Assembly: GCF_021654035.1 (NCBI RefSeq)
Contig: NZ_JAJPDW010000004.1
Location: forward strand, 1 to 64,000
Reading direction: 5' to 3'
DNA: 64,000 bases
Source of the DNA: Microbacterium aurantiacum
Lineage (GTDB): Bacteria; Actinomycetota; Actinomycetes; Actinomycetales; Microbacteriaceae
A model generated the notes under the pieces. The model did not search any database. It had not been told where the DNA came from and was given only the letters and a program-made list of their open reading frames with translations. The translations under genes and the position numbers were made by a program. Numbering within the stretch: the stretch's first letter is position 1; each line of letters begins with the position of its first letter. Positions 25,172 to 34,146 of the stretch are shown piece by piece.

Positions 25172-26176
25172 GGCGGAAGCGTCGGGTGCCCCATCGCGAC
25201 GCTGCGCCTCGATCGCGGCGTCCGCCGCACGACGGGCCTCCCGGACGCGCTTGCGCAGATTCTTGTCGGTGATCTCCCGATCGCCGACGGCGCCGGGCGT
25301 CCACAGCTCCACATCCTCGTCCGAGTAACTGGACTTGGACGCGCGGCGCTTCTGCTCCGGCGCGACGGCACCGGGCGCGAGGCGCCGCGCCCAGATCAGG
25401 AACCCGGTGTGGGCGATCATGCGGTGGTCGGGACGCACGGCGAGTCCCTCGACATGCCACCCGCGGACCATCGTCTCGCTCGCCTCGGGGTCGGTGAACA
25501 GTCCGGTCCCGCGCAGGTACTCCGCCACGCGGCTCAGCTGCGTGGCGGTGGCGACGTAGCAGAGCACGACCCCGCCCGGGGTGAGGGCATCGGCCACGAC
25601 GTCGATGCACTCCCAGGGGGCGAGCATGTCGAGCACGACCCGGTCGACGGATGCCGCGGGCAGCGTCTCCGGGAGCGCGGTGGCGAGGTCGCCGACCACG
25701 ACCTCCCAGTTCTCCGGAGTGTCTCCGACGAAGGTCTCCACGTTCGCCCGCGCGACCTCGGCGAAATCCTCACGCCGCTCGAACGACACGAGCCTCCCCT
25801 GCGGGCCGATCGCACGCAGGAGCCAGAGCGAGAGGGCGCCGGACCCGACGCCCGCCTCGACGACGACGGCCCCGGGGAACACGTCCGCTTCCGCGACGAT
25901 CTGCGCCGCATCCTTCGGGTACACGATCGCCGCACCCCGCGGCATGGACATCACGAAGTCCCGGAGCAGCGGTCGCAGGGCGAGGTATTCGTGCCCACCG
26001 CTGCCGGTGACGACGCTGCCGTCCGGGAGGCCCACGAGGTCGGCGTGACGGAGCACTCCGTGATGCGTGTGCATCTCTCCTCCCTCGCGGAGGGTGATGG
26101 TGTGCAGACGTCCCTTCGGACCGGTCAGCTGCACCCTGTCGCCCAGCCGGAACGGACCGCTCGGTCGCCCGCTCAT
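25169..26176 (-). CDS. trmI: tRNA (adenine(58)-N1)-methyltransferase TrmI
   Basis: A 335-residue class I methyltransferase that makes m1A58 in the T-loop of tRNAs. The small N-terminal beta domain (about 1-75) precedes the AdoMet domain with VVVEAGVGSGALSLWLL at about 104-120, LVSFERREDFAEVA and VVLDMLAPWE. The C-terminal 60 residues are a charged tail, longer than the mycobacterial enzyme (Rv2118c). The ATG at 26176 overlaps the HAD gene stop (ATGA), so the two are coupled. Confidence 0.93.
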   Translation of the reverse strand: MSGRPSGPFRLGDRVQLTGPKGRLHTITLREGGEMHTHHGVLRHADLVGLPDGSVVTGSGGHEYLALRPLLRDFVMSMPRGAAIVYPKDAAQIVAEADVFPGAVVVEAGVGSGALSLWLLRAIGPQGRLVSFERREDFAEVARANVETFVGDTPENWEVVVGDLATALPETLPAASVDRVVLDMLAPWECIDVVADALTPGGVVLCYVATATQLSRVAEYLRGTGLFTDPEASETMVRGWHVEGLAVRPDHRMIAHTGFLIWARRLAPGAVAPEQKRRASKSSYSDEDVELWTPGAVGDREITDKNLRKRVREARRAADAAIEAQRRDGAPDASA

Positions 26177-26874
26177 GCGGAGACCTGCGTCCGACGACGT
26201 GCGGCGTGGGCGGCATGGACGGCCCGGAGGTCGTCGACCGACCGCCCCTCGAGGCTCGGCCACAGGGCGTGCGCGCCGGCGCCTTCGAGGGAGACCATGA
26301 GCGGGACGCCGATGGATGCCGCTCCGGAGGCGACCGCGGAGCGGAGTCCGTTCGGGGAGTCCTCGATGGCGACTACCTCGGTGGGATCCACCCCGAGCGC
26401 AGCGCAGGCCTGCAGGTACGGGTCGGGGTGTGGTTTCGGGCGGGTCGCGTCGTCACCGGCGATGATCACGTCGAACGCGTCGAAGTCGATCAGATCGACC
26501 ACGGTGGTCGCCATCCGACGCATCGACATCGTCACGAGAGCCGTGCGGATGCCCGCCTCCTTCAGCGCGGCGAGCATCTCGCGCGCCCCCGGACGGAAGG
26601 GCACCCCGGTCTCGGCGAGCTGGCGCATCACGTCGTCGGTGAGGTGGTCGATGATCTCGTGCACGCCCATGCGAACGCCGGCTTCCTGGAAGATGCGGGC
26701 GGAGTCCTCGAGCCCGAGCCCGACGAGGCCCAAGGCCTGCTCGTGCGACCACGAACCGCCGTGAGCCTCCACGAGCGGTGTCTCGGCGTTCATCCAGTAG
26801 GGCTCGGTGTCCACGAGCGTTCCGTCCATGTCCCAGAGGACCGCGGCGAGGGTGGGAGACGTCATCCGGCCCAT
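26173..26874 (-). CDS. HAD-family phosphatase / phosphoglucomutase-like hydrolase
   Basis: A 233-residue HAD hydrolase. Motif I is WDMDGTLVDTEPYW (about 13-27), motif II is LVTMSMRR, motif III covers RPKPHPDPYLQA and motif IV is AIEDSPNGLRSA. The cap insertion after motif I is helical, as in beta-phosphoglucomutase and related sugar phosphatases. The substrate is not predictable. Two in-frame ATGs (26874 and 26865) lie close together; the upstream one is shown. It heads an operon with trmI. Confidence 0.88.
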   Translation of the reverse strand: MGRMTSPTLAAVLWDMDGTLVDTEPYWMNAETPLVEAHGGSWSHEQALGLVGLGLEDSARIFQEAGVRMGVHEIIDHLTDDVMRQLAETGVPFRPGAREMLAALKEAGIRTALVTMSMRRMATTVVDLIDFDAFDVIIAGDDATRPKPHPDPYLQACAALGVDPTEVVAIEDSPNGLRSAVASGAASIGVPLMVSLEGAGAHALWPSLEGRSVDDLRAVHAAHAARRRTQVSA

Positions 26875-26926
26875 GGTACGGGCCTATCCTGGAGACAGCT
26901 CGCGCCGGCGGGCAGGAGGAGGTCGC

Positions 26927-27790
26927 GTGGACGGACTGGGACGCCGGGTGCTCGTCGCCGCGTTCGACGGCTGGAACGACGCGGGCGAGGCCGCCTCGTC
27001 CGCGCTCGCGCACCTGCGGGACGCCGGGGAGTACGAACCGGTGTTCTCGGTCGACCCCGAGCTGTACTTCGACTACCAGTACACGCGACCGCACATCGCC
27101 GCCGACGCGGAAGGCAAGCGCACCCTCCGGTGGCCGGAGGCCACTCTCCTGCGCCCGACCACGTCCTCCGAGGGCACCGAGCTCCTGCTGCTCACCGGCG
27201 TCGAGCCGGCACGCGCGTGGCAGGCGTTCGCGAACGAGTTCGTCGACGTCGCGCTCCGCGAAGACGTCACCGGGTTCGTGGCGCTCGGGTCGATGATGTC
27301 CGATGTCCCCCACACCCGGCCGATCTCGGTCTTCGCCGGCAGCGACAACGATCAGCTCCGTGCCAGCCTCGATCTCGAGCGCAGCTCCTACGAGGGACCG
27401 GTGGGGATCCTCAGCGCGCTCGCGCACGCCGCGGACGCCGCCGGCATCCCCGCGGCGAGCCTCTGGGCGAGTGTGCCCCACTACGTCGCCGGGCACACGC
27501 CGTCGCCCAAAGCGACCCTCGCCCTTCTCGACCGCCTCGAAGACCTCACCGGCGCGGACATCTCCCGCGGGTCTCTGCCGACCGACGCCGCGGCGTGGGA
27601 GGCGTCGATCGACGCCGCTGCGGCGGACGACGAGGAGATGACGGAGTACATCCGCCAGCTCGAGACCACCCGCGACACGTGGGATTCGCCCGAGGCGTCC
27701 GGCGACGCGATCGCGCAGGAGTTCGAACGCTACCTGCGACGCCGCGGCGACGGCCCCGGCAAGCCGGGTCGCGACGATCCCCGCCGCTGA
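26927..27790 (+). CDS. PAC2 (proteasome assembly chaperone 2) family protein
   Basis: A 287-residue protein of the PAC2 family. The N-terminal VLVAAFDGWNDAGEAASSAL and the middle DVPHTRPISVFAGSDNDQL and ASLWASVPHYVAGHTPSPKA are family signatures. Bacterial members are not shown to assemble proteasomes. Its survival here, in a locus that has lost the proteasome genes, supports a separate role. The GTG at 26927 follows GGAGGAGG. A TATCCT -10 box (26885-26890) overlaps the divergent HAD promoter area. Confidence 0.88.
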   Translation: MDGLGRRVLVAAFDGWNDAGEAASSALAHLRDAGEYEPVFSVDPELYFDYQYTRPHIAADAEGKRTLRWPEATLLRPTTSSEGTELLLLTGVEPARAWQAFANEFVDVALREDVTGFVALGSMMSDVPHTRPISVFAGSDNDQLRASLDLERSSYEGPVGILSALAHAADAAGIPAASLWASVPHYVAGHTPSPKATLALLDRLEDLTGADISRGSLPTDAAAWEASIDAAAADDEEMTEYIRQLETTRDTWDSPEASGDAIAQEFERYLRRRGDGPGKPGRDDPRR

Positions 27791-27796
27791 CGCCTG

Positions 27797-28621
27797 TCAG
27801 TACGCCGAGAGCACGCCCGTCGAGAGCAGCACCAGGACCACCGAGCCGAGGGCGATCCGGTAGATCACGAAGGGCAGGAAGCTCCGCTTGGAGATCCAGC
27901 TCATGAAGAAGGCGATGACGGCGAGGGCGACGACGAACGCGACGACGGTCGCCACGCCGGTCTCGACGAGGGTGAACGGCCCCTCCTGGTTCCAGCTCTT
28001 CCCGAGCTGGTAGAACCCGCTGCCGAAGACGGCGGGGATCGCCAGGAGGAAGGCGTAACGCGCCGCGGCGGCGCGCTCGTAGCCGAGGAACAGCCCCGCC
28101 GTGATCGTTCCGCCCGAGCGGGACACCCCGGGGATGAGGGCGAGCGCCTGCGCGAATCCGAACACGACGCCGTGCCCGACGGTGAGCTGGTCGAGCTTGC
28201 GTCGCTTGGCGCCGACGTAGTCGGCGATCCCGAGCAGGATGCCGAAGGCGATCAGCATGACCGCGATGACCCACAGTGAGCGGAAGGTGGTCTCGATCTG
28301 GTCTTCGAACAGGAGCCCCAGGACGACGATCGGGAGGCTGCCGATGATGATGAGCCACCCCATGCGGGCGTCGGGGTCGTTGCGCGGCACCTTGCCCGCG
28401 AGCGAGCGGAACCAGGCGCCGATGATGCGGACGATGTCGCGCCAGAAGAACACCACCACCGCCGCCTCGGTACCGATCTGCGTGATCGCGGTGAAGGCGG
28501 CGCCGGGGTCCTGCGCGGACGGCATGAACTCCCCCACGATGCGCAGGTGCGCGCTGGAGGAGATGGGGAGGAACTCGGTCAGCCCCTGGATCAGGCCGAG
28601 GAAGATCGCCTCGAACAGCAT
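27797..28621 (-). CDS. uppP: Undecaprenyl-diphosphate phosphatase
   Basis: A 274-residue polytopic membrane enzyme that recycles undecaprenyl pyrophosphate to the monophosphate carrier for peptidoglycan. Both signature regions are present: [10 protein letters not shown] at 16-25 and PGVSRSGGT at 163-171. About eight hydrophobic segments span the protein. The ATG at 28621 follows GAAAGG. It lies downstream of the M20 peptidase gene in the same direction with a 62-base gap. Inhibition by bacitracin is a family property. Confidence 0.95.
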   Translation of the reverse strand: MLFEAIFLGLIQGLTEFLPISSSAHLRIVGEFMPSAQDPGAAFTAITQIGTEAAVVVFFWRDIVRIIGAWFRSLAGKVPRNDPDARMGWLIIIGSLPIVVLGLLFEDQIETTFRSLWVIAVMLIAFGILLGIADYVGAKRRKLDQLTVGHGVVFGFAQALALIPGVSRSGGTITAGLFLGYERAAAARYAFLLAIPAVFGSGFYQLGKSWNQEGPFTLVETGVATVVAFVVALAVIAFFMSWISKRSFLPFVIYRIALGSVVLVLLSTGVLSAY

Positions 28622-28683
28622 GGGCGCCTTTCGTGGGGAGGCGGATGCCGCAGCATCCGGATGCGTCGGGAGATGCGGATGCG

Positions 28684-29985
28684 TCAGTAGGTGCGGATGA
28701 GGTCTGCCAGGACGGTCTGGCCGAAGACGAGGGCGTCGATGGGCACGCGCTCGTCCACGCCGTGGAACATCCCGGTGAAGTCGAGGTCGGACGGCAGGCG
28801 CAGGGGCGCGAAGCCGAATCCCGCGATTCCGAGTTCGGCGAGGGCCTTGTTGTCGGTGCCGCCCCCCATGAGGTAGGGGATCACCGGGACGCCGGGGTCG
28901 TGGCGCCCGAGCGCTCCGACCATGGCATCGACGAGATCGCCCGCGAAGGGGACCTCGAGCCCGATGTCCCGGTGGACGATCTCGATCGCGATCTCGTCGC
29001 CGACGATCTCCTGGATCGCGGTCAGGACCGCGTCCTCCGTCCCGGGGAGCACGCGGACGTCGATGAGCGCCTCCGCGCGATCGGGGATGACGTTGTGCTT
29101 GTAGCCCGCCGCGAGCCCCGTCGGATTCGTCGTCGTGCGGAGGGTGGAGCGGAGGAATCCCGATGCCGCGCCGGTCGCGGCGGCCACCGCGTCGGCGTCG
29201 GCCGCATCCATCCCGGAGAGTCGTGCGAGATCCTCGACCATGCGCGCGGTGGCCGGTGTCAGCTCCACGGGCCAGTCCGTGCGGCCGAGACGGGCGACGG
29301 CGTCGGCGAGTGCCGTGACGGCGTTGTCCGTGTGGAAGCTCGAGCCGTGGGCGGCGCGCCCGCGGGCCACCAGGCGGATCCACACGAGCGCCTTCTCGCC
29401 CACCTGCAGGAGGTAGGCCCGGCGGTCGTCGACGGAGATCGAGTACCCGCCGACCTCGCTGATGGCCTCGGTCGCTCCGGCGAACCACTCGGGCTTGTCC
29501 CGGACGACGAGTGCGGAGCCCTCGACCCCGCCGTTCTCCTCATCGGCGAAGAACGTGACGATGAGGTCGCGCTCGGGCTGTTCGCCCGCGCGCACGAGAT
29601 CTCCGACGGCCGCGAGGATCATGGCGTCCATGTCCTTCATGTCCACCGCACCGCGTCCCCAGAGCATCCCGTCGCGGATCTCCCCCGCGAAGGGGTCGAC
29701 GCTCCAGTCCTCGGCGACGGCCGGGACGACGTCGAGGTGGCCGTGCAGGATCAGGGCCGGCTTGTCGGGGTTGCGGCCGGGAATCCGGGTGGCGAGGTTC
29801 GTCCGACGCGCGATGGGCTCGTAGTACTCGACGTCGAGGCCGAGCGACTCGAGGTAGGCACCGGCGTACTCCGCCGCCTCCCGCTCGCCCTGGGCACGAC
29901 CACCGCCGTGGTTCGTGGTGTCGAAGCGGATCAGGTCGCGTGCGAGGGCGGCGACGTGCGGGATCTCCGGATCGAGCGAAGGCAT
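28684..29985 (-). CDS. M20/M25 family metallopeptidase (dipeptidase-like)
   Basis: A 433-residue zinc peptidase of the M20 family. Metal ligands are visible in HGHLDVVP (81-88) and GRGAVDMKD (Asp115), and the general-base Glu in ADEENGG (148-153). A dimerisation domain (about 195-310) follows. It probably hydrolyses dipeptides or N-acyl amino acids; the mycobacterial counterpart at the same syntenic position is Rv2141c. The ATG at 29985 is preferred over the upstream TTG because TAGGTT lies exactly seven bases before it. Confidence 0.9.
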   Translation of the reverse strand: MPSLDPEIPHVAALARDLIRFDTTNHGGGRAQGEREAAEYAGAYLESLGLDVEYYEPIARRTNLATRIPGRNPDKPALILHGHLDVVPAVAEDWSVDPFAGEIRDGMLWGRGAVDMKDMDAMILAAVGDLVRAGEQPERDLIVTFFADEENGGVEGSALVVRDKPEWFAGATEAISEVGGYSISVDDRRAYLLQVGEKALVWIRLVARGRAAHGSSFHTDNAVTALADAVARLGRTDWPVELTPATARMVEDLARLSGMDAADADAVAAATGAASGFLRSTLRTTTNPTGLAAGYKHNVIPDRAEALIDVRVLPGTEDAVLTAIQEIVGDEIAIEIVHRDIGLEVPFAGDLVDAMVGALGRHDPGVPVIPYLMGGGTDNKALAELGIAGFGFAPLRLPSDLDFTGMFHGVDERVPIDALVFGQTVLADLIRTY

Positions 29986-29992
29986 GGGCTCC

Positions 29993-29998
29993 AACCTA
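29993..29998 (-). promoter_or_regulatory. -10 box of the M20 peptidase gene (leaderless type)
   Basis: TAGGTT on the minus strand, followed by GGAGCCC and the ATG at 29985. Confidence 0.55.
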
Positions 29999-30027
29999 CC
30001 CTCCGGACGTTTCGCGGCCGTGACAAG

Positions 30028-30057
30028 CGAAAGGCCCCCGTTTCCGGGGGCCTTTCG
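30028..30057 (-). terminator. Terminator of tRNA-Leu
   Basis: A 13-base perfect stem (CGAAAGGCCCCCG with its complement) around the 4-base loop TTTC. It begins 8 bases past the tRNA 3' end and isolates the tRNA transcript from the M20 gene promoter. Confidence 0.88.
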
Positions 30058-30064
30058 TCTTCTG

Positions 30065-30149
30065 TGCGCGAGGGGGGACTTGAACCCCCACGCCCTATAC
30101 GGGCACTAGCACCTCAAGCTAGCGCGTCTACCTATTCCGCCACCCGCGC
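30065..30149 (-). tRNA. tRNA-Leu (anticodon GAG)
   Basis: The 85-base class II tRNA folds completely. The acceptor stem GCGCGGG pairs with CTCGCGC with one G-U pair. The anticodon stem CTAGC/GCTAG holds the loop TTGAGGT, giving anticodon GAG for CUC/CUU codons. A long variable arm (GTGCCCGTATAGGGC region) is followed by the T-loop GGGGGTTCAAGTCCCCC. The discriminator is A. CCA is not encoded. Confidence 0.97.
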
Positions 30150-30218
30150 GAGTGGTTTTTTCGGTTTCGCAACCGAGGAACGACACTATCACGTCAACGG
30201 TGCGGCGCCGAACCGGGC

Positions 30219-31325
30219 TCACCCCAGAGTGACCCCGAACAGCAGCCCCAGCACGTAGGTGATGGCCGCGGCGCCGTATCCGATGAGCAGCTGACGGATA
30301 CCGCGGGTCAGCGGCGACGCACCGGAGAGGATGCCGACGGTGGCGCCCGTGATCAGCAGCGCGACGCCCACGAGCGCGAGCGCGACGATCACGGCAGCCG
30401 TCCCGGACATCCCGAAGATCCAGGGCAGAACGGGGATGATCGCGCCCGAGGCGAAGAAGAGGAAGCTCGAGATCGCGGCTCCCCACGCCCTGCCGACGAT
30501 CTCGTGCTCGTCGACGTCCACCGTGTGCCGGTGCGCCTCGACCCGGAACGGCAGCGCGCGGTCGGCGCGCTGCGCGGACGCGACGACCTCGTGCGCCCGC
30601 GCGCGGGCGTCGGACTCCGACATCCCCCGGGTGCGGTAGACGAGGGCGAGCTCGTTGGCGTCGAGGTCGAGATCGGGGATCACATGGTCGGCGTCCTGGT
30701 TGGACTCCGTCGCGCGCAGGAGCTCCCGCTGGGATCGCACCGACACGAACTCGCCCGCGCCCATGGAGAGGGCTCCCGCCAGGAGTCCCGCGATGCCGCT
30801 GAACAGGACGACCTGGCTGCCGACGCCGGTGGCCCCGATCCCGAGGACCAGGGCGAGGTTGGAGACCAGTCCGTCGTTGGCGCCGAAGACCGCTGCGCGG
30901 AAAGTCCCCGACAGCCGGCGCCGCCCTCGCGCAGCGAGACCGCGGACGACCTCGTGATGGATCTTCTCGTCCGCGGCCATGGCGGCCGTCGCGAACGGCT
31001 CCGCTTCGTAGGGCGAGCGTGCTTCGGCGCGCTGGGCGAGCGCCAGGACGAAGATGGACCCGAACCGTCGGGCGAGGAACGACAGCAGCCGCGTCCGCGC
31101 GTCCGGACGCGGCTGCCGCTCGGGCTCACCGCCGAGGAGGGCGAGCCAGTGGGCCTCGTGGCGCCCCTCCGCCTCGGCGAGCGCGAGCAGGATCGCACGC
31201 TCCTCACCGGTGCGGCGCATGGACAGATCCCGGTAGACGCGCGCCTCGGCGCGCTCGTCGACGAGATACTGCGCCCACCGCCGTCGATCCCGAGCGGTGG
31301 GGTGGGCGGGCGCGGGCGCGGTCAT
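30219..31325 (-). CDS. VIT1/CCC1-family metal transporter with N-terminal ferritin-like domain
   Basis: A 368-residue protein. Residues about 8-140 form a ferritin/rubrerythrin-like helical bundle with repeated acidic/His pairs (DERAEARVYRDL, AEAEGRHEAHW, ADEKIHHEVVRG). Residues about 145-368 are a VIT1/CCC1 membrane domain with FRAAVFGANDGLVSNLALVLG and GALSMGAGEFVSVRSQREL. The fusion is known for membrane-bound ferritin-type exporters of iron or manganese. The ATG at 31325 follows GGAAGG. The fused ferritin part likely collects Fe(II) at the membrane face; direction of transport is inferred. Confidence 0.9.
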   Translation of the reverse strand: MTAPAPAHPTARDRRRWAQYLVDERAEARVYRDLSMRRTGEERAILLALAEAEGRHEAHWLALLGGEPERQPRPDARTRLLSFLARRFGSIFVLALAQRAEARSPYEAEPFATAAMAADEKIHHEVVRGLAARGRRRLSGTFRAAVFGANDGLVSNLALVLGIGATGVGSQVVLFSGIAGLLAGALSMGAGEFVSVRSQRELLRATESNQDADHVIPDLDLDANELALVYRTRGMSESDARARAHEVVASAQRADRALPFRVEAHRHTVDVDEHEIVGRAWGAAISSFLFFASGAIIPVLPWIFGMSGTAAVIVALALVGVALLITGATVGILSGASPLTRGIRQLLIGYGAAAITYVLGLLFGVTLG

Positions 31326-31435
31326 GCGGAAGCCTTCCGAGGCAGCGGTGGGGGGCGCCTCCACGCTACTGACGCGTCCCCGCCGAGCACGGCGAAAGCC
31401 GAGGATTGCCAGCATTTCGGGCCTCCGAAGCGGAA

Positions 31436-31479
31436 CCGCCCCGACCGCCCGCACGGAAAGCGGAGAGCGGTCGGGGCGG
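31436..31479 (-). terminator. Terminator of the PL11 lyase gene
   Basis: A 13-base perfect inverted repeat (CCGCCCCGACCGC at 31436-31448, complement at 31467-31479) with an 18-base loop, 23 bases past the lyase stop codon. Confidence 0.75.
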
Positions 31480-31501
31480 GGTTCGTGTCACCCGTGACGC
31501 G

Positions 31502-34027
31502 TCATCGGGTGAGGGTCACCGTCCACGCCGAGGTCGCTCCGTCGGCGATGCGGTACCACGCCGTGGGCACCGCGACGATCTCGGCGGTGGCGCCGACGCG
31601 GACCTTCCCGCTGGGGTGGGACACTCGCTCGCCGTCGACGTACCAGGCGATCCCCGGCGTGGCCTTCACCTGCACCTCGTCCTTCCCGCGCCCCGGACGG
31701 TCGTGCACCTTGGGGGCGCGCGGGACGACCTCGTGGGTGAGCACCGGAACGGCGGAGAAGTCCATTCCCGTGCCGAGGTACCAGCCGGTGTACGACGGCT
31801 GGTTGTACGTGGTCTGCTGGCGGGCGACCTCCGCGCGGTACTGCGGGTCGTGCATCAGCGTCGCCAGCTGGTGCGGGGTCTCCTCGGTCGAGACGTAGAC
31901 GCGCATCGCCGCGGAATCGGTGGTCCGCACCAGGAGCTCCTCCCGCCAATCGCCGAGGATGTCGGCGACGAGGGCGGGGTTGCCCTTCGTGCCGTTGTTG
32001 GTGCGCGTTCCCTCCGCTCTCAGCAGGGTCCCGCGCTGCCGGTCGTCGATGGTGGGCACCGCGTCGCCGCTGCCGTTCACGATCTGGGTGGTGAGGTCCC
32101 CCGCCCAGCGGATCGACATGTTCGTACCGAGGCCGGTGGCGGCTCCGAGCTCCGCGCCGTCCGCGGCGCGCAGCCGGGTCGCCCACGTCTCCAGTCCCGG
32201 GACCGTCGGATCGACATCGCCGATCATGCCGCGCCCGGTGTCGCGTCCGGTGTAGTCGCCGTACAGGATCTCTCCGTCCGCGGCACCCCGCAGGGCGTAG
32301 CCGTAGGGCGCATAGGCGCCGCCTTCGTGGACCGTGAAGATCTCCAGCCCCGGACGCGCCGGATCGATGTCGGTGACGTGCATGGCGTCCCCGTGGCCGA
32401 GGCGTGCCTGCTCCCCCGGCTGCGCGCTCTGCGGGGGCATCTCCGCGAAGGAGCTGTACAGGAGGCTGCCGTCGTGGTCGATGGTCGCGGAGCCGTAGAC
32501 GATCTCGTGCTTGCCGTCCGCGTCGACGTCGGCCGCGCTCAGCGAATGGAACCCCTGCGTGGTCAGCGTCCCGAAATCGGGGTCGGTGCCGTCGCGACCG
32601 TGCGGTCCGTCATTGAAGGGGTTGGTCAGCGGGGCGTGGCTGCTGTCGACGTACCAGCGCTCCTTCAGCCGCTTGCCGTCCCAGTCGTACGCGACGAGCG
32701 TGGAGCGGGTGTAGTAGCCGCGGGCGAAGACCGCCGAGGGCTGCGTGCCGTCGAGGTAGGCCACGCCCGACAGGAACCGGTCCACGCGGTTGCCCGGTTC
32801 GATGCGGGACATCGCGTAGTCACCCCAGAGCAGCCCGTCGTCGCCCCGTCCCGGCTTGTACGGGATCGTCTCCAACTCCGCGCCCGTCTCGCCGTCGAAC
32901 ACGGTCAGGTACTCGGGTCCGTCCACGATGAAGCCCTCGAAGTTCCAGAGACGGTTGTTGCCGCTGCGGGACGGGGCGTAGACGTCGATGAAGTAGTCGG
33001 TGAGCTCGGCGGCGGCATCCGGTGACAGCGGGTAGTCGTGACGCACCTCGATGCCCCACGCCTCCTCGAGCGTCGCCGGCCACTGCCCGGAGACGACCTC
33101 GTCCCGCTCGTGCCACGAGAGGAACATCTCCGTGAGGTGCGCGCGGAAGTCGTCGTTGCTCATGCGGTAGTCGTCATCATGCGACACGCCCGCCCGGACG
33201 TCCCGGCGCGGCAGGGTGATCGCGCTCTCCTCGACCAGGTCGCCGTCCCGGTAGGTCGCGGAGGAGGTCCCCGGAGCGGTCTTCATCATCAGCTCGCTGC
33301 GCCCGTCGCCGTCGAAGTCGTACGCGAGGAACTGGGTGTAGTGCGCGCCCGCGCGGATGTTCTTCCCGAGCGAGATGCGGTTCAGCAGCTCACCCTCGAG
33401 CGTGTAGGTGTCCACGAACACCTCACCGGTGTATCCGACCTGCGACACGTCCTTCGAGTTCGACGGATCCCACTTCACGATCAGCTCGTAGCGGCCGTCG
33501 CCGTCGACGTCGGCCACCGAGGCATCGTTGGCGGAGTACGTGTACGCCTCGCCGACCGGGGTGACCCCGTCCGCGGGGCGGACGAGGGGGATGTCGAAGA
33601 AGCCGTTCGCGTGGACCGGAGCCGGCGCGCTCGCCTCCCCCGCGACTCCCGAACGGACAGGGGTCACGGTGTACTGCGCCTCCGCGTGGCCGCCCGGATC
33701 GAGGTAGGAGGTCACGTCGGAGACCGTGGCGATCGCCTCGCCGTCGCGGGCGACCGTCCAGGCGGGGCCCGCCTGGCCCGTCTCGGTCGCACCGGAGACC
33801 TCCGATGCCAGGAGGCGCCACGACAAGAACGTGCCCTCCGCCGTGCCGAGGGCGACGAGCCCTCGGTCCAGATCCTCGAGCTGGGTCAGTCCTTTCGGGG
33901 TGTGCTCGCGCGCGAACGGCCCGCGCGGCTCGTCTCGGGCGGAGGCGGGGTGGGCCATGCCCACCACGAGACAGCCGGCCGCGAGTGCGGCGACAGGCAG
34001 ACGGAACGAACGGATGTGGGGAGTCAT
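31502..34027 (-). CDS. Secreted rhamnogalacturonan lyase, polysaccharide lyase family 11
   Basis: An 841-residue enzyme with a Sec signal peptide (residues 1 to about 30, ending ASA). The mature protein begins with a small beta domain, then an eight-bladed propeller with calcium-binding repeats such as DVDGDGRYELIVKWD, DFDGDGRSELMMKTAPG and DVDADGKHEIVYGSA, ending in the PL11 hallmark GDWREELLVRTTDS and QTTYNQPSYTGWYLGTG. PL11 enzymes cleave rhamnogalacturonan I of pectin by beta-elimination, so plant material is a likely food source. A C-terminal domain of about 75 residues is added. The gene stands alone without transporters. Confidence 0.93.
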   Translation of the reverse strand: MTPHIRSFRLPVAALAAGCLVVGMAHPASARDEPRGPFAREHTPKGLTQLEDLDRGLVALGTAEGTFLSWRLLASEVSGATETGQAGPAWTVARDGEAIATVSDVTSYLDPGGHAEAQYTVTPVRSGVAGEASAPAPVHANGFFDIPLVRPADGVTPVGEAYTYSANDASVADVDGDGRYELIVKWDPSNSKDVSQVGYTGEVFVDTYTLEGELLNRISLGKNIRAGAHYTQFLAYDFDGDGRSELMMKTAPGTSSATYRDGDLVEESAITLPRRDVRAGVSHDDDYRMSNDDFRAHLTEMFLSWHERDEVVSGQWPATLEEAWGIEVRHDYPLSPDAAAELTDYFIDVYAPSRSGNNRLWNFEGFIVDGPEYLTVFDGETGAELETIPYKPGRGDDGLLWGDYAMSRIEPGNRVDRFLSGVAYLDGTQPSAVFARGYYTRSTLVAYDWDGKRLKERWYVDSSHAPLTNPFNDGPHGRDGTDPDFGTLTTQGFHSLSAADVDADGKHEIVYGSATIDHDGSLLYSSFAEMPPQSAQPGEQARLGHGDAMHVTDIDPARPGLEIFTVHEGGAYAPYGYALRGAADGEILYGDYTGRDTGRGMIGDVDPTVPGLETWATRLRAADGAELGAATGLGTNMSIRWAGDLTTQIVNGSGDAVPTIDDRQRGTLLRAEGTRTNNGTKGNPALVADILGDWREELLVRTTDSAAMRVYVSTEETPHQLATLMHDPQYRAEVARQQTTYNQPSYTGWYLGTGMDFSAVPVLTHEVVPRAPKVHDRPGRGKDEVQVKATPGIAWYVDGERVSHPSGKVRVGATAEIVAVPTAWYRIADGATSAWTVTLTR

Positions 34028-34083
34028 CTTCGAAACCTCGTCACAGATGTGTGTCCCGAGCGGTCGAACGTCGACCCTCGGTT

Positions 34084-34097
34084 GGATAGCGCTTTCC
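34084..34097 (-). promoter_or_regulatory. LacI-family operator upstream of the PL11 lyase
   Basis: GGATAGC-GCTTTCC is a near-perfect palindrome of the GGAAAGC-GCTTTCC type with the central CG typical of LacI-family regulators. It lies 57-70 bases upstream of the lyase ATG. No LacI-type gene is in the window. Confidence 0.65.
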
Positions 34098-34146
34098 GTG
34101 CGTGGGGACCACGGTAGCCCGGCATCCTCGAGCGGTCAACCCGCGG

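Noticed and set aside
28642..28683. Small hairpin and repeated GGATGCG units between M20 peptidase and uppP
   Set aside because: The 7-base stem is short, the gap is within one transcription direction, and GGATGC is common in this genome. Not called as a terminator.
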